Shown here piece by piece: positions 17,127 through 24,946 of a DNA stretch of 64,000 bases. Positions within the stretch are counted from its first letter, which is position 1. Each line of letters starts with the position of its first letter. This DNA is from JACCZR01 sp963830065. Its GTDB lineage: Bacteria > Actinomycetota > Thermoleophilia > Solirubrobacterales > Thermoleophilaceae. The stretch lies in assembly GCA_963830065.1 (NCBI GenBank), contig CAWHLA010000002.1:1-64000 (forward strand). Direction: 5' to 3'. Below the pieces are notes generated by a model. The model made no database searches. It was given only the letters and a program-made list of their open reading frames with translations, and was not told where the DNA came from. The translations under genes and the position numbers were made by a program.

Positions 17127-18059
17127 ATGTCCACCTCTGGCGAATCGGGAGTGGCCGCTGCCCTCGCGGCGGCGCGTGGGGCGCTGAAGATGGCCGAGGC
17201 GACTACGGAGGACGCGCTCGCCGCCTTTGACCTACTGCACGTGACCGGTGCCAACGGTCCGCCCCGCGACCCGTTCGATGCCCGCGACCCCGACTACATC
17301 CGCGCGACGCTGCCCGCGTTACGGGCGCTGTCGCAGGTCTACTTCCGCGCCGACGTCTCCGGCCTCGGCCGAATTCCGCCGAGCGGCCCGGTGTTGCTGG
17401 TCGGCAACCACTCCGGCGGCACGATGATCGCCGACACGTTCGTGTTCGCCCAAGCGTTCTATGACCACTTCGGGCCAGAGCGCCGCTTCAACCAGCTCGC
17501 GCACGATCTCGTCTTCAAGACCCCAGGCCTGCGCACGCTCGTGCAGCGGTTCGGGACCGTGCCCGCCTCCCCCGAGAACATGGCTCGCGCACTCGATGAT
17601 GACGCCGCGCTGCTCGTTTACCCCGGCGGTGACGAGGACACCTACCGCCCCTCGTGGGAGTCAGGCGAGATTGACTTCGCGGGCAGAACCGGATTCGTCG
17701 AGCTTGCCCTCGAACGTCGCGTCCCGATCGTCCCCGTCGTCGCGCTCGGCGGCCAACAGACAGCTCTCTTCCTCGGACGCGGCAGACGGCTCGCGCGGGG
17801 CCTGCAACTGAACCGCCTCGCACGACTCAGGGTCTTGCCGATCGTGCTGGGCCCGCCGTTCGGGATCACCGTGCTCGACTTCCCCGGCCGGATCCCGCTC
17901 CCGTCAAAGATCACGATCAGGGTCATGCCGCCAATCGACCTACGCAAGCAACTCGGCCGCAACCCAGACGTAGAAGCCGGCTACCGACTCGTGACGGGCA
18001 GAATGCAGCGCACCCTCACGAGGCTCAACAACCAACGCGGAATCCCCGTCGTCGGCTGA
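17127..18059 (+). CDS. Lysophospholipid acyltransferase family protein (PlsC/LPLAT-like)
   Basis: 310 residues from ATG 17127 (an earlier in-frame start at 17049 lies in non-coding-looking sequence). V-L-L-V-G-N-H-S-G-G-T is the acyltransferase His box in the variant used by the MGAT/DGAT-like branch. The region around F-G-T-V-P-A-S-P-E-N and L-L-V-Y-P-G-G-D-E-D-T-Y-R-P gives the E-x-x-x-x-x-P-E-G-T-like substrate box. I-V-P-V-V-A-L-G-G follows. Likely a membrane-associated acyl-CoA:lysolipid or glycerol acyltransferase. Single gene, no operon partner. Confidence 0.82.
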   Translation: MSTSGESGVAAALAAARGALKMAEATTEDALAAFDLLHVTGANGPPRDPFDARDPDYIRATLPALRALSQVYFRADVSGLGRIPPSGPVLLVGNHSGGTMIADTFVFAQAFYDHFGPERRFNQLAHDLVFKTPGLRTLVQRFGTVPASPENMARALDDDAALLVYPGGDEDTYRPSWESGEIDFAGRTGFVELALERRVPIVPVVALGGQQTALFLGRGRRLARGLQLNRLARLRVLPIVLGPPFGITVLDFPGRIPLPSKITIRVMPPIDLRKQLGRNPDVEAGYRLVTGRMQRTLTRLNNQRGIPVVG

Positions 18060-18082
18060 CCCAGGGCCAGCGCCGGCGCTTA

Positions 18083-18325
18083 TCAGCGGATCTGCACACC
18101 CGAGATCGCCCGGGCGATCACCAGTCGCTGGATCTCCGAAGTGCCCTCGAAGATCGTGTAGATCTTCGAGTCCCGGTGCATCCGCTCCACCGGGTACTCA
18201 CGGGTGTAGCCGTTCCCGCCGAGGATCTGGATCGCCCGCTCGGTGGCCCACACGGCGACCTCGCCGGCCTTGAGCTTGGACATGGAGCCCTCGGCCGCGG
18301 TGAAGTACTGTCCGGTACGCCCCAT
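18083..18325 (-). pseudogene. Acyl-CoA dehydrogenase C-terminal fragment
   Basis: 80 residues covering only the C-terminal helices of an acyl-CoA dehydrogenase: A-I-Q-I-L-G-G-N-G-Y-T-R-E-Y-P-V-E-R-M-H and I-Y-T-I-F-E-G-T-S-E-I-Q-R, including the catalytic-base Glu of the F-E-G-T box. The full enzyme has about 380 residues, so some 300 are missing upstream, where unrelated non-coding DNA begins at about 18326. A deletion or insertion junction must lie there. It cannot be active alone. Confidence 0.85.
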
Positions 18326-18661
18326 CCACGCGGCGCCACACCAGCAGCCGCGCAGCGTCGATCTCCATTTGCTCTACGAGCTATGGCGCCCGCCATGAGC
18401 GGCTTCGCGCGCAGGGTTTGCGCGAGCAGGCGAGTGCGATTGCGCAGCCCCAGCTCGCTGTCGCAACGCCCGAAAAAGCAGAGTCTCCCGTTGGCGGAGC
18501 TTGTTTGTGCGCGATACGGCTCGTGATGGCCTCGTTTCGCTGCGATAAGCGGCCACCCACGCGGCGCCGGGCTGCAGGCCCCGAGAAAACTGGCGCTTCT
18601 GTTCGTATCGAGGCTGTTGCACGGTCCAAGAAGGAGCAGGCGTCAGCCTTGGCGTAAGGGC
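18326..18661. other. Gene-free interval at a junction
   Basis: About 335 bp between the dehydrogenase scrap and the hydrolase gene. No gene is seen. CCACGCGGCGCC occurs near 18327 and again near 18556, a short repeat that may or may not relate to the deletion that truncated the dehydrogenase. Confidence 0.4.
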
Positions 18662-19654
18662 CTACTCGGCCGCCCGCTGATTCTCCTGCATGAGCCGGCG
18701 CAGAGTTTCGAGATGCTCGTCGGAGAACTCGAGCTCGGCCGGCTCCGTGTTCTCGATGAAGTCCGTAAGGACCCGCGCGAACCGGATCGGGTCGGCCAGG
18801 AAGGGGAAGTGGCCGGTGTCCTCGAAGATCTCGAGACGGCTGCCGGGCATCCCCCGGTGGGCGACACCGGCATGGTCGACCGGGATCAGCGGGTCCTCCC
18901 GACCCCACACGATCAAGGCGGGCACCAAGGCACATAGGTACAGCCGGTCGGTCGCGCTCACGCGCTGACCGAGTGGGTCGATCACCGCCCTGAGCGTGTG
19001 CAGGAAAGCGCGTCTCGCCTCGCCGTCGGAAAGTGACGTGTAGCCGCGCGCCATCTCGGCAAGATCTGGCCCTGCCTCGAGTCCCAAGCGCCCGAGCATG
19101 TCGCCAATCGCCCCGCCGAGTGCGGTTATCCGGGCGTGGGCGATCAGCGGCAGCACAAGCTCGGCGCCGGGGAGTGCAGCCGCGCGCAGCAGCGCGTGCA
19201 CCTCGCGCCCCAGGCCCCCGCTCGAGACCAGTACCAGCCGCTCGCAGAACAGCGGGTACTCGTAAGCGAACTGCATGGCGACGCCGCCACCGAGGGAATG
19301 CCCCACGACCGTCGCACGCCGGTAGCCGAGGGCGATCAGGAGGTCGCGAATGCTTACCCCGTAGGCCCCGAGCGAGTAGTCGCCGCGCGGCTTGGCCGAC
19401 TGGCCGTGGCCGAGCAGGTCGGGGGCGAGCACCGTGTAACGCTCGGACAGCAGGCTCATGACGTCGTCCCACTGCTCGGAGTTGCCCGTGATGCCGTGAA
19501 TGAGCACGATCAGCGGGCCCTCGCCGGCGGTGCGGTAGGTGATCCGGTGGCCGTGGAGCAAGACCTCCTCCTGGCGCGGCATCATCTGCTCGAGGGGTGG
19601 AGGCGCATGGGTCGGACGCGTGCGCTCCCGGAGGGCGTCGGCGGTTCTCGCCAT
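18662..19654 (-). CDS. Alpha/beta hydrolase
   Basis: 330 residues. H-G-I-T-G-N-S-E-Q-W gives the oxyanion loop, V-V-G-H-S-L-G-G-G-V the nucleophile elbow (Ser), I-V-W-G-R-E-D-P-L-I-P the Asp and E-D-T-G-H-F-P the His, so the catalytic triad is complete. Cytosolic. Closest in style to the broad lipase/esterase/haloperoxidase-like group acting on ester or C-C bonds; substrate not predictable. Start at ATG 19654, though M25/M26 (19582/19579) are alternatives. Confidence 0.85.
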   Translation of the reverse strand: MARTADALRERTRPTHAPPPLEQMMPRQEEVLLHGHRITYRTAGEGPLIVLIHGITGNSEQWDDVMSLLSERYTVLAPDLLGHGQSAKPRGDYSLGAYGVSIRDLLIALGYRRATVVGHSLGGGVAMQFAYEYPLFCERLVLVSSGGLGREVHALLRAAALPGAELVLPLIAHARITALGGAIGDMLGRLGLEAGPDLAEMARGYTSLSDGEARRAFLHTLRAVIDPLGQRVSATDRLYLCALVPALIVWGREDPLIPVDHAGVAHRGMPGSRLEIFEDTGHFPFLADPIRFARVLTDFIENTEPAELEFSDEHLETLRRLMQENQRAAE

Positions 19655-19900
19655 CGGACGATGCTACCGACACGAAGCGCCGTCCCTACCGGCGCCGTAA
19701 CCACCTGGGCTTGGTGCTCAGTTGCGACGTCGCCGAGGTCCGTCGCCCCCGGTCCCGAAGGCAGATGTCTTGCGATCGAAATGCGATCGCCAGAAGCCCT
19801 GGTAATGGCCGATCGCGAGGAGTCCGCGGCACCCATGGCCTGCGACCGAGGGCCCCCGGTTGCCGGGGACGCGGTTGACTGCAGGCTTTTCTTGCGATCT

Positions 19901-19959
19901 AGCGGAGGGGGAGGGACTCGAACCCTCGAAGCGCCGTAAGACGCCTAACCGTTTTCGAG
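19901..19959 (-). other. tRNA-Ser(CGA) 3'-half fragment, likely attachment-site scar
   Basis: The minus strand begins at an anticodon loop CTCGAAA (anticodon CGA). It continues with a long variable arm (GCGTC TTAC GGCGC pairs with one wobble), a perfect T-arm (GAGGG TTCGAGT CCCTC) and a 3' acceptor strand. That is a class II tRNA-Ser 3' half. The 5' side (ACAGT before the loop) does not rebuild D-arm or acceptor. As with the Met fragments, the break is at the anticodon loop. Confidence 0.7.
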
Positions 19960-19980
19960 ACTGTTCAGGGCTCAACTAGC

Positions 19981-19992
19981 GTTGGTACCAAC
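19981..19992. repeat. 12-bp palindrome next to the tRNA-Ser scar
   Basis: GTTGGTACCAAC is a perfect palindrome 21 bp from the tRNA-Ser anticodon loop. The heptamer GTACCAA recurs at 19997-20003. The minus strand here reads F-G-T-P-V-G-T-N-A-S then stop, a style seen at integrase C-termini. It may be arm sites plus the last codons of a lost integrase; weak evidence. Confidence 0.3.
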
Positions 19993-20090
19993 CGGAGTAC
20001 CAAAAGTGAGCGGAACTCAGGGGCACCCAGGCCTCCTTACTAACGCTTGCAGGCGCCGTACCCGCTCGAGCTGACGGGGGCACCCTCGTT

Positions 20091-20132
20091 CTCATAACGC
20101 GAAGGTCGCCGGTTCGAATCCCGCCCCCGCTA
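20091..20132 (+). other. tRNA-Met(CAU) 3'-half fragment, likely attachment-site scar (right)
   Basis: Begins at the same anticodon-loop base as 3559-3600 and matches it at 39 of 42 positions. One change breaks a T-stem pair (GCCGG against CCCGC), so this copy is under less constraint. The sequence 5' of the loop differs completely from the left copy. The two define a 16.6-kb segment. Confidence 0.75.
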
Positions 20133-20136
20133 CTAG

Positions 20137-20160
20137 AAAGGCCCGCAGATGCGGGCCTTT
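20137..20160 (+). terminator. Terminator-like hairpin behind the right tRNA fragment
   Basis: A perfect 10-bp stem AAAGGCCCGC / GCGGGCCTTT with AGAT loop, the counterpart of 3607-3632 but with a shorter T run (TTTCG). Confidence 0.75.
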
Positions 20161-20232
20161 CGCGTTACGGGACCTCACGCCACCCGTCACCCGTTATTGC
20201 ACAGCGAACATCCGACCCTACGCTGCGGGGAT

Positions 20233-20682
20233 ATGACGCTTCAGCGGATGGACAACGTTCTCATCGTTGTCGACGACCTCGAGGCTGCCAAAGCGTTCTT
20301 CGCCGAACTCGGTATGGAGCTGGAAGGCCAGGCGCCGGTCGAGGGGCCTTGGGTGGACGGCACCGTCGGGCTCAGCGGCGTCCGTGCCGACATCGCCATG
20401 ATGCGGACCCCGGACGGCCACGGCCGGGTCGAGCTGACGAAGTTCCACACGCCTCCGGCGGTCAGAGCCGAGCCGGAGAACGCACCGGCGAACGCGCTGG
20501 GCATACGCCGCATCATGTTCGCTGTCGACGACATCGACGACGTGGTTGCCCGCCTGCGCAGCCACGGTGCCGAACTCCTCGACGAGATCGCGCAGTACGA
20601 GGACGCCTACCGGCTCTGCTTCCTACGTGGCCCTGAGGGCATCATCATCGGAGTGGCCGAGCAGCTCAGCCCTGAACCGTAG
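20233..20682 (+). CDS. VOC-family (glyoxalase/dioxygenase fold) protein
   Basis: 149 residues from ATG 20233, the first start with coding character after the tRNA scar. Two beta-alpha-beta-beta-beta modules: R-M-D-N-V-L-I-V-V-D-D-L-E-A-A-K-A-F-F opens the first, and R-R-I-M-F-A-V-D-D-I-D-D-V-V the second. E-L-L-D-E-I-A-Q-Y and F-L-R-G-P-E-G-I-I-I-G form the closing strands. Glyoxalase, fosfomycin-resistance and extradiol enzymes share this fold; no specific assignment is possible. The next gene starts 11 bp later. Confidence 0.85.
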   Translation: MTLQRMDNVLIVVDDLEAAKAFFAELGMELEGQAPVEGPWVDGTVGLSGVRADIAMMRTPDGHGRVELTKFHTPPAVRAEPENAPANALGIRRIMFAVDDIDDVVARLRSHGAELLDEIAQYEDAYRLCFLRGPEGIIIGVAEQLSPEP

Positions 20683-20692
20683 TATCGCGGCC

Positions 20693-21094
20693 GTGCCGTT
20701 CACGCTCAGGAACCTCAAGAAGGATCTGGAGGATGTCGGGTCCAACTTCGACGGCGCGCCGGACCTCGAGTTCCGCCTCGCAAGCAAAGAGCTCGAGCTC
20801 GAGCAGTCCGGCCTTAGCTACCAGCGCATCCCGCCCGACTATCGCTTCCCGTACGGCCACACGCACAAGGAGCAGGAGGAGGTGTACGTGGTCGTGCGCG
20901 GGGGCGGGCGGATGAAGCTCGACGGCGAGATCGTCGAGGTCAGGGAGTGGGACGTGGTGCGCGTCCCGCCCGGCACGTGGCGAGGCTACGAGGCCGGGCC
21001 GGAGGGCCTCGAGATCCTCGTCTTCGGTGCGCCCAATCTCGGCGAGAATCCGCGCGAAGATGTCGAGGGTCAGCGCGACTGGTGGGCTGACTAG
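20693..21094 (+). CDS. Cupin-domain protein
   Basis: 133 residues from GTG 20693. The cupin metal box is visible as Y-G-H-T-H-K-E-Q-E-E-V-Y-V-V-V-R-G-G-G (H, H, E pattern of motif 1), then E-W-D-V-V-R-V-P-P-G-T-W-R-G-Y-E for motif 2. A mononuclear metal site is likely. Co-directional and 11 bp from the VOC gene, so probably one transcript. Small single-domain cupins include isomerases, dioxygenases and sensors; function open. Confidence 0.82.
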   Translation: MPFTLRNLKKDLEDVGSNFDGAPDLEFRLASKELELEQSGLSYQRIPPDYRFPYGHTHKEQEEVYVVVRGGGRMKLDGEIVEVREWDVVRVPPGTWRGYEAGPEGLEILVFGAPNLGENPREDVEGQRDWWAD

Positions 21095-21100
21095 CGCCCG

Positions 21101-21298
21101 GTGGAACCAAGGTCAGAGGAGCGAATCCTCGGCGCGCTCGTGGAGATCACGCAAAGCAAGTGGTTTTTGAAGAACAGCCTTGACCCGGCGACGGCCGAGG
21201 CCGCTTGCGAGCTATCCCCTCACGACGGGACGGTGCAAATCGGCGCACCCCTGCAGCGTGTCGCCGCGTGTGCGTTCTGCGTTACCAGAGCGAGATGA
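21101..21298 (+). CDS. Short ORF, doubtful
   Basis: 65 codons from GTG 21101, 6 bp after the cupin stop. It reads MEPRSEERILGALVEITQSK, plausible helical text, then degenerates after about residue 35. It could be a decayed third gene of the VOC-cupin unit. The following 21299-21495 shows nothing. Confidence 0.25.
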   Translation: MEPRSEERILGALVEITQSKWFLKNSLDPATAEAACELSPHDGTVQIGAPLQRVAACAFCVTRAR

Positions 21299-21495
21299 TG
21301 AGGAAGCCGACCGCGGGCTTCGCTGCCGGCGGGTCCGCCGTCCCCGGCGGCACGGGTCTGCGCCCTGCGGCGAGGAGCCCACGCAGATCCAGCGACGGTG
21401 GTGCTCGCGAACAGGATCCGTGTAGATAACGCCGCGCTTCGGCTCGGCCGCATTGCCGCTGCGTCGGCCAAGAACGATCTGGGAAAGGTTCGTCT

Positions 21496-23096
21496 ATGCC
21501 TCCCGAAGACGAGCTCCAAGTCGACGTCGTTCCCTGGGGGCCGTCGCCGCAGGCGGTGCGGGCCGCGGCGATGGCGGCGCTCGAGCATCCCGGAGTCCGC
21601 TCCGAGCTGGGTGACGCGGAGAGCCGGCTGCTGTCGGTCGTGCCGGTTGCCCCGCAAGCAGCGATCCCGACGCCGAGCCCGATCACGTCCGCGCGACGGT
21701 CTACGACTACATGAACGAGCGTGCGCTGATCGTCGAGGCGCCGTTCGAGAACCCGACCCACGTCAGCGTCACCTCGACGGTCCAGCAACCGCTGCCCAGC
21801 GGCGAGGAGTTCGCCGCCGCCGTCGCCGCGGTGGAGGACGACGACGACTTGGGCGCGGCGCTGCGCGACGGTCGGCTGGTCGCATACAGGCCGATGCCGC
21901 CGGTCGTCGTAGAGGAGCTCGAGGACGGGCGTGTCGAGCGGACGATCGCGGTCGGGCTGCGGCCCGTTGCCCGCAACGGCAAGGAGCACGAGATCGTCGG
22001 CGTCAAGGCGGCGACCAGTGAAGTGCGGCGCTTCGAGGGCGGAGCGCCGCGCGGCGCGATCGCGGACGAGGAGATGTGCGGGCTGCCCTACACGCAGCAG
22101 GAAACGGTGGAGGAGGACGAGGCCGGCGCCGCGAAGATCACCGTCACGCGCGGGGGCGAGCTGCTGTGGAGCTTCGTCGCGATCCGTCCCGCGGCGTCAT
22201 CGGGCACCAACGGCTCGGGCATCGAGCTTCGCTCCGTGGCCTACAAGGGAAAGCGTGTCCTGCGTGGCGCCCACGTGCCGATCCTCAATGTGCGCTACGA
22301 CCATGATGCCTGCGGCCCGTTTCGCGACTGGCAATGGCAGGAGGGGATGATCCAGGCCAACGGGAGCGATCCCGCGCCTGGTTTCCGGCTGTGCACCGAG
22401 CCGGCCAAGACGATCTTCGACGCCGGCTCGGACCTGGGTAACTTCCTCGGCGTCGCCGTCTACGTCGACGGCGACGAGGTCGTCCTCGTCAGCGAGCTCG
22501 AAGCGGGCTGGTACCGCTACATCAGCCTCTGGCGGCTGGCCGCAGACGGCACGATCAAGCCTCGCTTCATGTTTGGCGCAGTCGAGGACACGTGCGTCTG
22601 CAACGTCCACCATCACCACGTCTACTGGCGCTTTGACTTCGACGTGGTGACCAGCGCGCACAACGCCGTGCGCGAGTTCAACGACCCCCCGTTGCAGGGC
22701 CAGACATCGCGCTGGCACACGCTGCGCCACGAAATCCGCCGGGCGAACAGGCCCGGGCGCAAGCGCAAGTGGCGAGTGGTCAACCGCGTCAGCGGCGAGA
22801 GCTACACGCTGACCCCGGGCTCCGAGGACGGCAAGCGCGACAGCTTCGGTGTCGGCGACCTCTGGGCGCTGCGTCGCCGGCCCGGCGCGCAGATCGACGA
22901 CGGGGTCGGCTTCACGGACGATCTCAACGAGGCGCGCGCCCACATCGACAGGTTCGTCAACGGGAATTCGATCTACGACACCGACGTGGTGCTCTGGTAC
23001 AGCGCTCATTTCTCGCACGACGTCCACGCCGAGCAGGACGCCGGCGACCACCACGGTCACATCGTCGGGCCGGACCTCGTGCCGGGCAGCTGGTAG
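21496..23096 (+). CDS. Copper-amine-oxidase-related protein, one frameshift
   Basis: About 533 residues if a frameshift near 21655 is repaired. Codons from ATG 21496 (RBS GGGAAAGG) run to A-E-S-R-L-L-S-V-V-P-V-A, and the other frame continues D-P-D-A-E-P-D-H-V-R-A-T-V-Y-D-Y. The C-terminal half follows the amine-oxidase catalytic domain: D-G-D-E-V-V-L-V-S-E-L-E then G-W-Y-R-Y-I-S-L-W-R at the topaquinone position, and N-V-H-H-H-H-V-Y-W-R-F-D-F-D at the copper His-x-His position. In true amine oxidases the quinone motif is N-Y-D/E-Y; here it is W-Y-R-Y, so quinone formation is uncertain. A third His candidate lies in F-S-H-D-V-H. No signal peptide. May be a divergent oxidase or an inactive relative. 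Confidence 0.7.
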
Positions 23097-23202
23097 TCAC
23101 AGCGCGAGGCGTGGCGAGAGAAGGGCCTGGGCACGCGTGTTCCGCTCGCTGCAGATTGACTAATCAACCCCTGCAAGTCGCGCTCTGCAGACGCGCCCGG
23201 TC

Positions 23203-24342
23203 TCAGCCGTTGCGCCAGATCTTCCGGCCGCCCAGAAGCTGCGTCACGGTGACGGCCCGGTAGCCGCGCCGGCGCAGGCGCCGCAGGATGATCGGCAGGG
23301 CGGCGACCGTCTGGCCCCGGCCCGCCCCGCCGTCGTGCATCACCACGATGGCTCCGGGGTGGACGCGGTTGACCACCCGGTTGGCGAGCGCACCCGCTCC
23401 GGGTCTGCTCCAGTCGCGCGGGTCGACGTCCCAGTCGATCGTCCTCATCCCGAGCCGCCGGGCGTCGCTCACCAGCCTCGAGTTGACGGTCCCATACGGG
23501 GGCCGGAACAGGCAGGGGCGAAAGCCGGTGGCCCTGCGGATGCGGACGGCGGTGCTGCGGATCTGGGTGTACGAGGGCAGCGCGGGGTGGCTCCACGAGT
23601 GGTCGGCCACCTCGTTGCCGAGGCTCAGCTCGCGGCGCAGGAGCCGCGCGCGGCCGCGGATCTGGTTGCCGAGCACGAAGAAGGTCGCGTGGGCGTGGGC
23701 GCGCCGCAGGGCCCGGAGGATGCCCCGGGTGTGGGGCCCGGGGCCATCGTCGAAGGTCAATGCGACCTGCCGCCGCCGCCGACCGCCGCGGCGGTGGAAC
23801 CACCGTCCGTGATTCGAGCAGCCGGCCGGGCGGGTGCGGCGCACGTGCAGGTTCTGCGTCGGGAGCACCTGCGAGCAGCGGCCCTGCGGGCACGAGGCGT
23901 CGGTCCACCACGACGTCGTCGACCAGCTCAGGTCTCCCGGCGTCACGTGCGCCGCGGAGAGCGCGAAGCGCGCGCTGAGCAGGCTGCCCGAGCGCCTGAC
24001 CGGGCCGATCCTGCGGCGCGAGGCGACCGGCTGCCGTCCGGCTCGGTGACGGACGTCACGCAGCACGATCGACCTGCCGCGGCCGGGGCGAAAGCACAGC
24101 GTGGAGCGCCGCGAGCGCTCGGACAGCGAGAGGCAGAGGCCGTGATTCCACGAGCCGCCGAGGTCACGGCGTCCCGAGACGGGCCGCGGCGTCCGCACTC
24201 GGAGTACGAGCTCGTCGCCCGACTGGCGCAGCGACGCATTGACCACGCGGAGCGCGTCCGCCTGGTCACCCTGGGCCACCTCGGCGCCGAGCGTCAAGAG
24301 CGCGGCAAGAACCCCTATCCACGTCACCAGCCGGCGCCCCAT
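23203..24342 (-). CDS. Secreted polysaccharide deacetylase (CE4/NodB)
   Basis: 379 residues with signal peptide (MGRRLVTWIGVLAALLTLGA). Residues 25-190 are an Arg/Ser/Cys-rich domain I do not recognise. The NodB domain follows: T-F-D-D-G-P (196-201), H-S-W-S-H-P (248-253, metal His pair), R-P-P-Y-G (280-284), D-W-D-V-D-P-R-D-W (303-311) and M-H-D-G-G (335-339). All CE4 motifs are intact, so active deacetylation of peptidoglycan, chitin-like or exopolysaccharide N-acetyl groups outside the membrane is likely. Monocistronic. Confidence 0.92.
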   Translation of the reverse strand: MGRRLVTWIGVLAALLTLGAEVAQGDQADALRVVNASLRQSGDELVLRVRTPRPVSGRRDLGGSWNHGLCLSLSERSRRSTLCFRPGRGRSIVLRDVRHRAGRQPVASRRRIGPVRRSGSLLSARFALSAAHVTPGDLSWSTTSWWTDASCPQGRCSQVLPTQNLHVRRTRPAGCSNHGRWFHRRGGRRRRQVALTFDDGPGPHTRGILRALRRAHAHATFFVLGNQIRGRARLLRRELSLGNEVADHSWSHPALPSYTQIRSTAVRIRRATGFRPCLFRPPYGTVNSRLVSDARRLGMRTIDWDVDPRDWSRPGAGALANRVVNRVHPGAIVVMHDGGAGRGQTVAALPIILRRLRRRGYRAVTVTQLLGGRKIWRNG

Positions 24343-24427
24343 AACGGGGGTCAGCCTAAGCCCGTTCGGGCCCTTTCGCTATGCACGAACCGGCGGCGCA
24401 GAGCTTCGTCCGGTGCGGTCTGCTGCG

Positions 24428-24901
24428 TCAGGAATGCTCTACGGCGATGATCGTGAGCGAGCGCTCGCCCCGTGGTGTCTTGAGCGTGCGCCGGTCTCCA
24501 GGCCTCCCGCCGGCCAGTGACTTCCCGACCGGGGATGCGATCGAGATCAGGCCTTCGCTTGGTCGCGCCTCGACTTCGGCGACCAACGTGTGCGTCAGCT
24601 CGCGGGCGCTCGTGTCGTCGCTGTAGTTGACCTTCGACCCGATGCCGGCGCCGGCGGAGCCCGATGCGACCTCGACGATCTCCGCAGAGCGCAACTGGTC
24701 GCGGCGGCGCTCGATCTTGAGCTCGAGCATCGCGGCGTCCTCCTTGGCCGCGTGATATTCGGCGTTCTCCTTCAGGTCGCCCAACTCGCGCGCGGCTTTG
24801 ATCCGTGCAGCCATCTCGCGCCGGGCCTCCCCCTCCAACCTGGCGATCTCCGCCACGAGGTCGTCGCGGGCGGCGGCGGTCATTTTCGCGGTGTCTGCCA
24901 C
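24428..24901 (-). CDS. greA: Transcription elongation factor GreA-type
   Basis: 157 residues, the family's usual length. The N-terminal coiled coil is clear: R-D-D-L-V-A-E-I-A-R-L-E-G-E, then A-R-E-L-G-D-L-K-E-N-A-E-Y-H-A-A-K-E-D-A, including the acidic tip D-L-K-E-N-x-E-Y that rescues backtracked RNA polymerase. The C-terminal FKBP-like domain includes I-G-S-K-V-N-Y and E-G-L-I-S-I-A-S-P-V-G-K-S-L. The usual C-terminal end is somewhat altered (T-P-R-G-E-R-S-L-T-I-I-A-V). It may be a GreA paralog rather than the only copy. Confidence 0.9.
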   Translation of the reverse strand: MADTAKMTAAARDDLVAEIARLEGEARREMAARIKAARELGDLKENAEYHAAKEDAAMLELKIERRRDQLRSAEIVEVASGSAGAGIGSKVNYSDDTSARELTHTLVAEVEARPSEGLISIASPVGKSLAGGRPGDRRTLKTPRGERSLTIIAVEHS

Positions 24902-24946
24902 GACCGAGACTCTAGGACCAGTACCCCTCCGCGACGTGAACCCTGG

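Noticed and set aside
19901..19990. Complete tRNA-Ser gene
   Set aside because: No D-arm or 5' acceptor strand can be formed upstream of the CTCGAAA loop.
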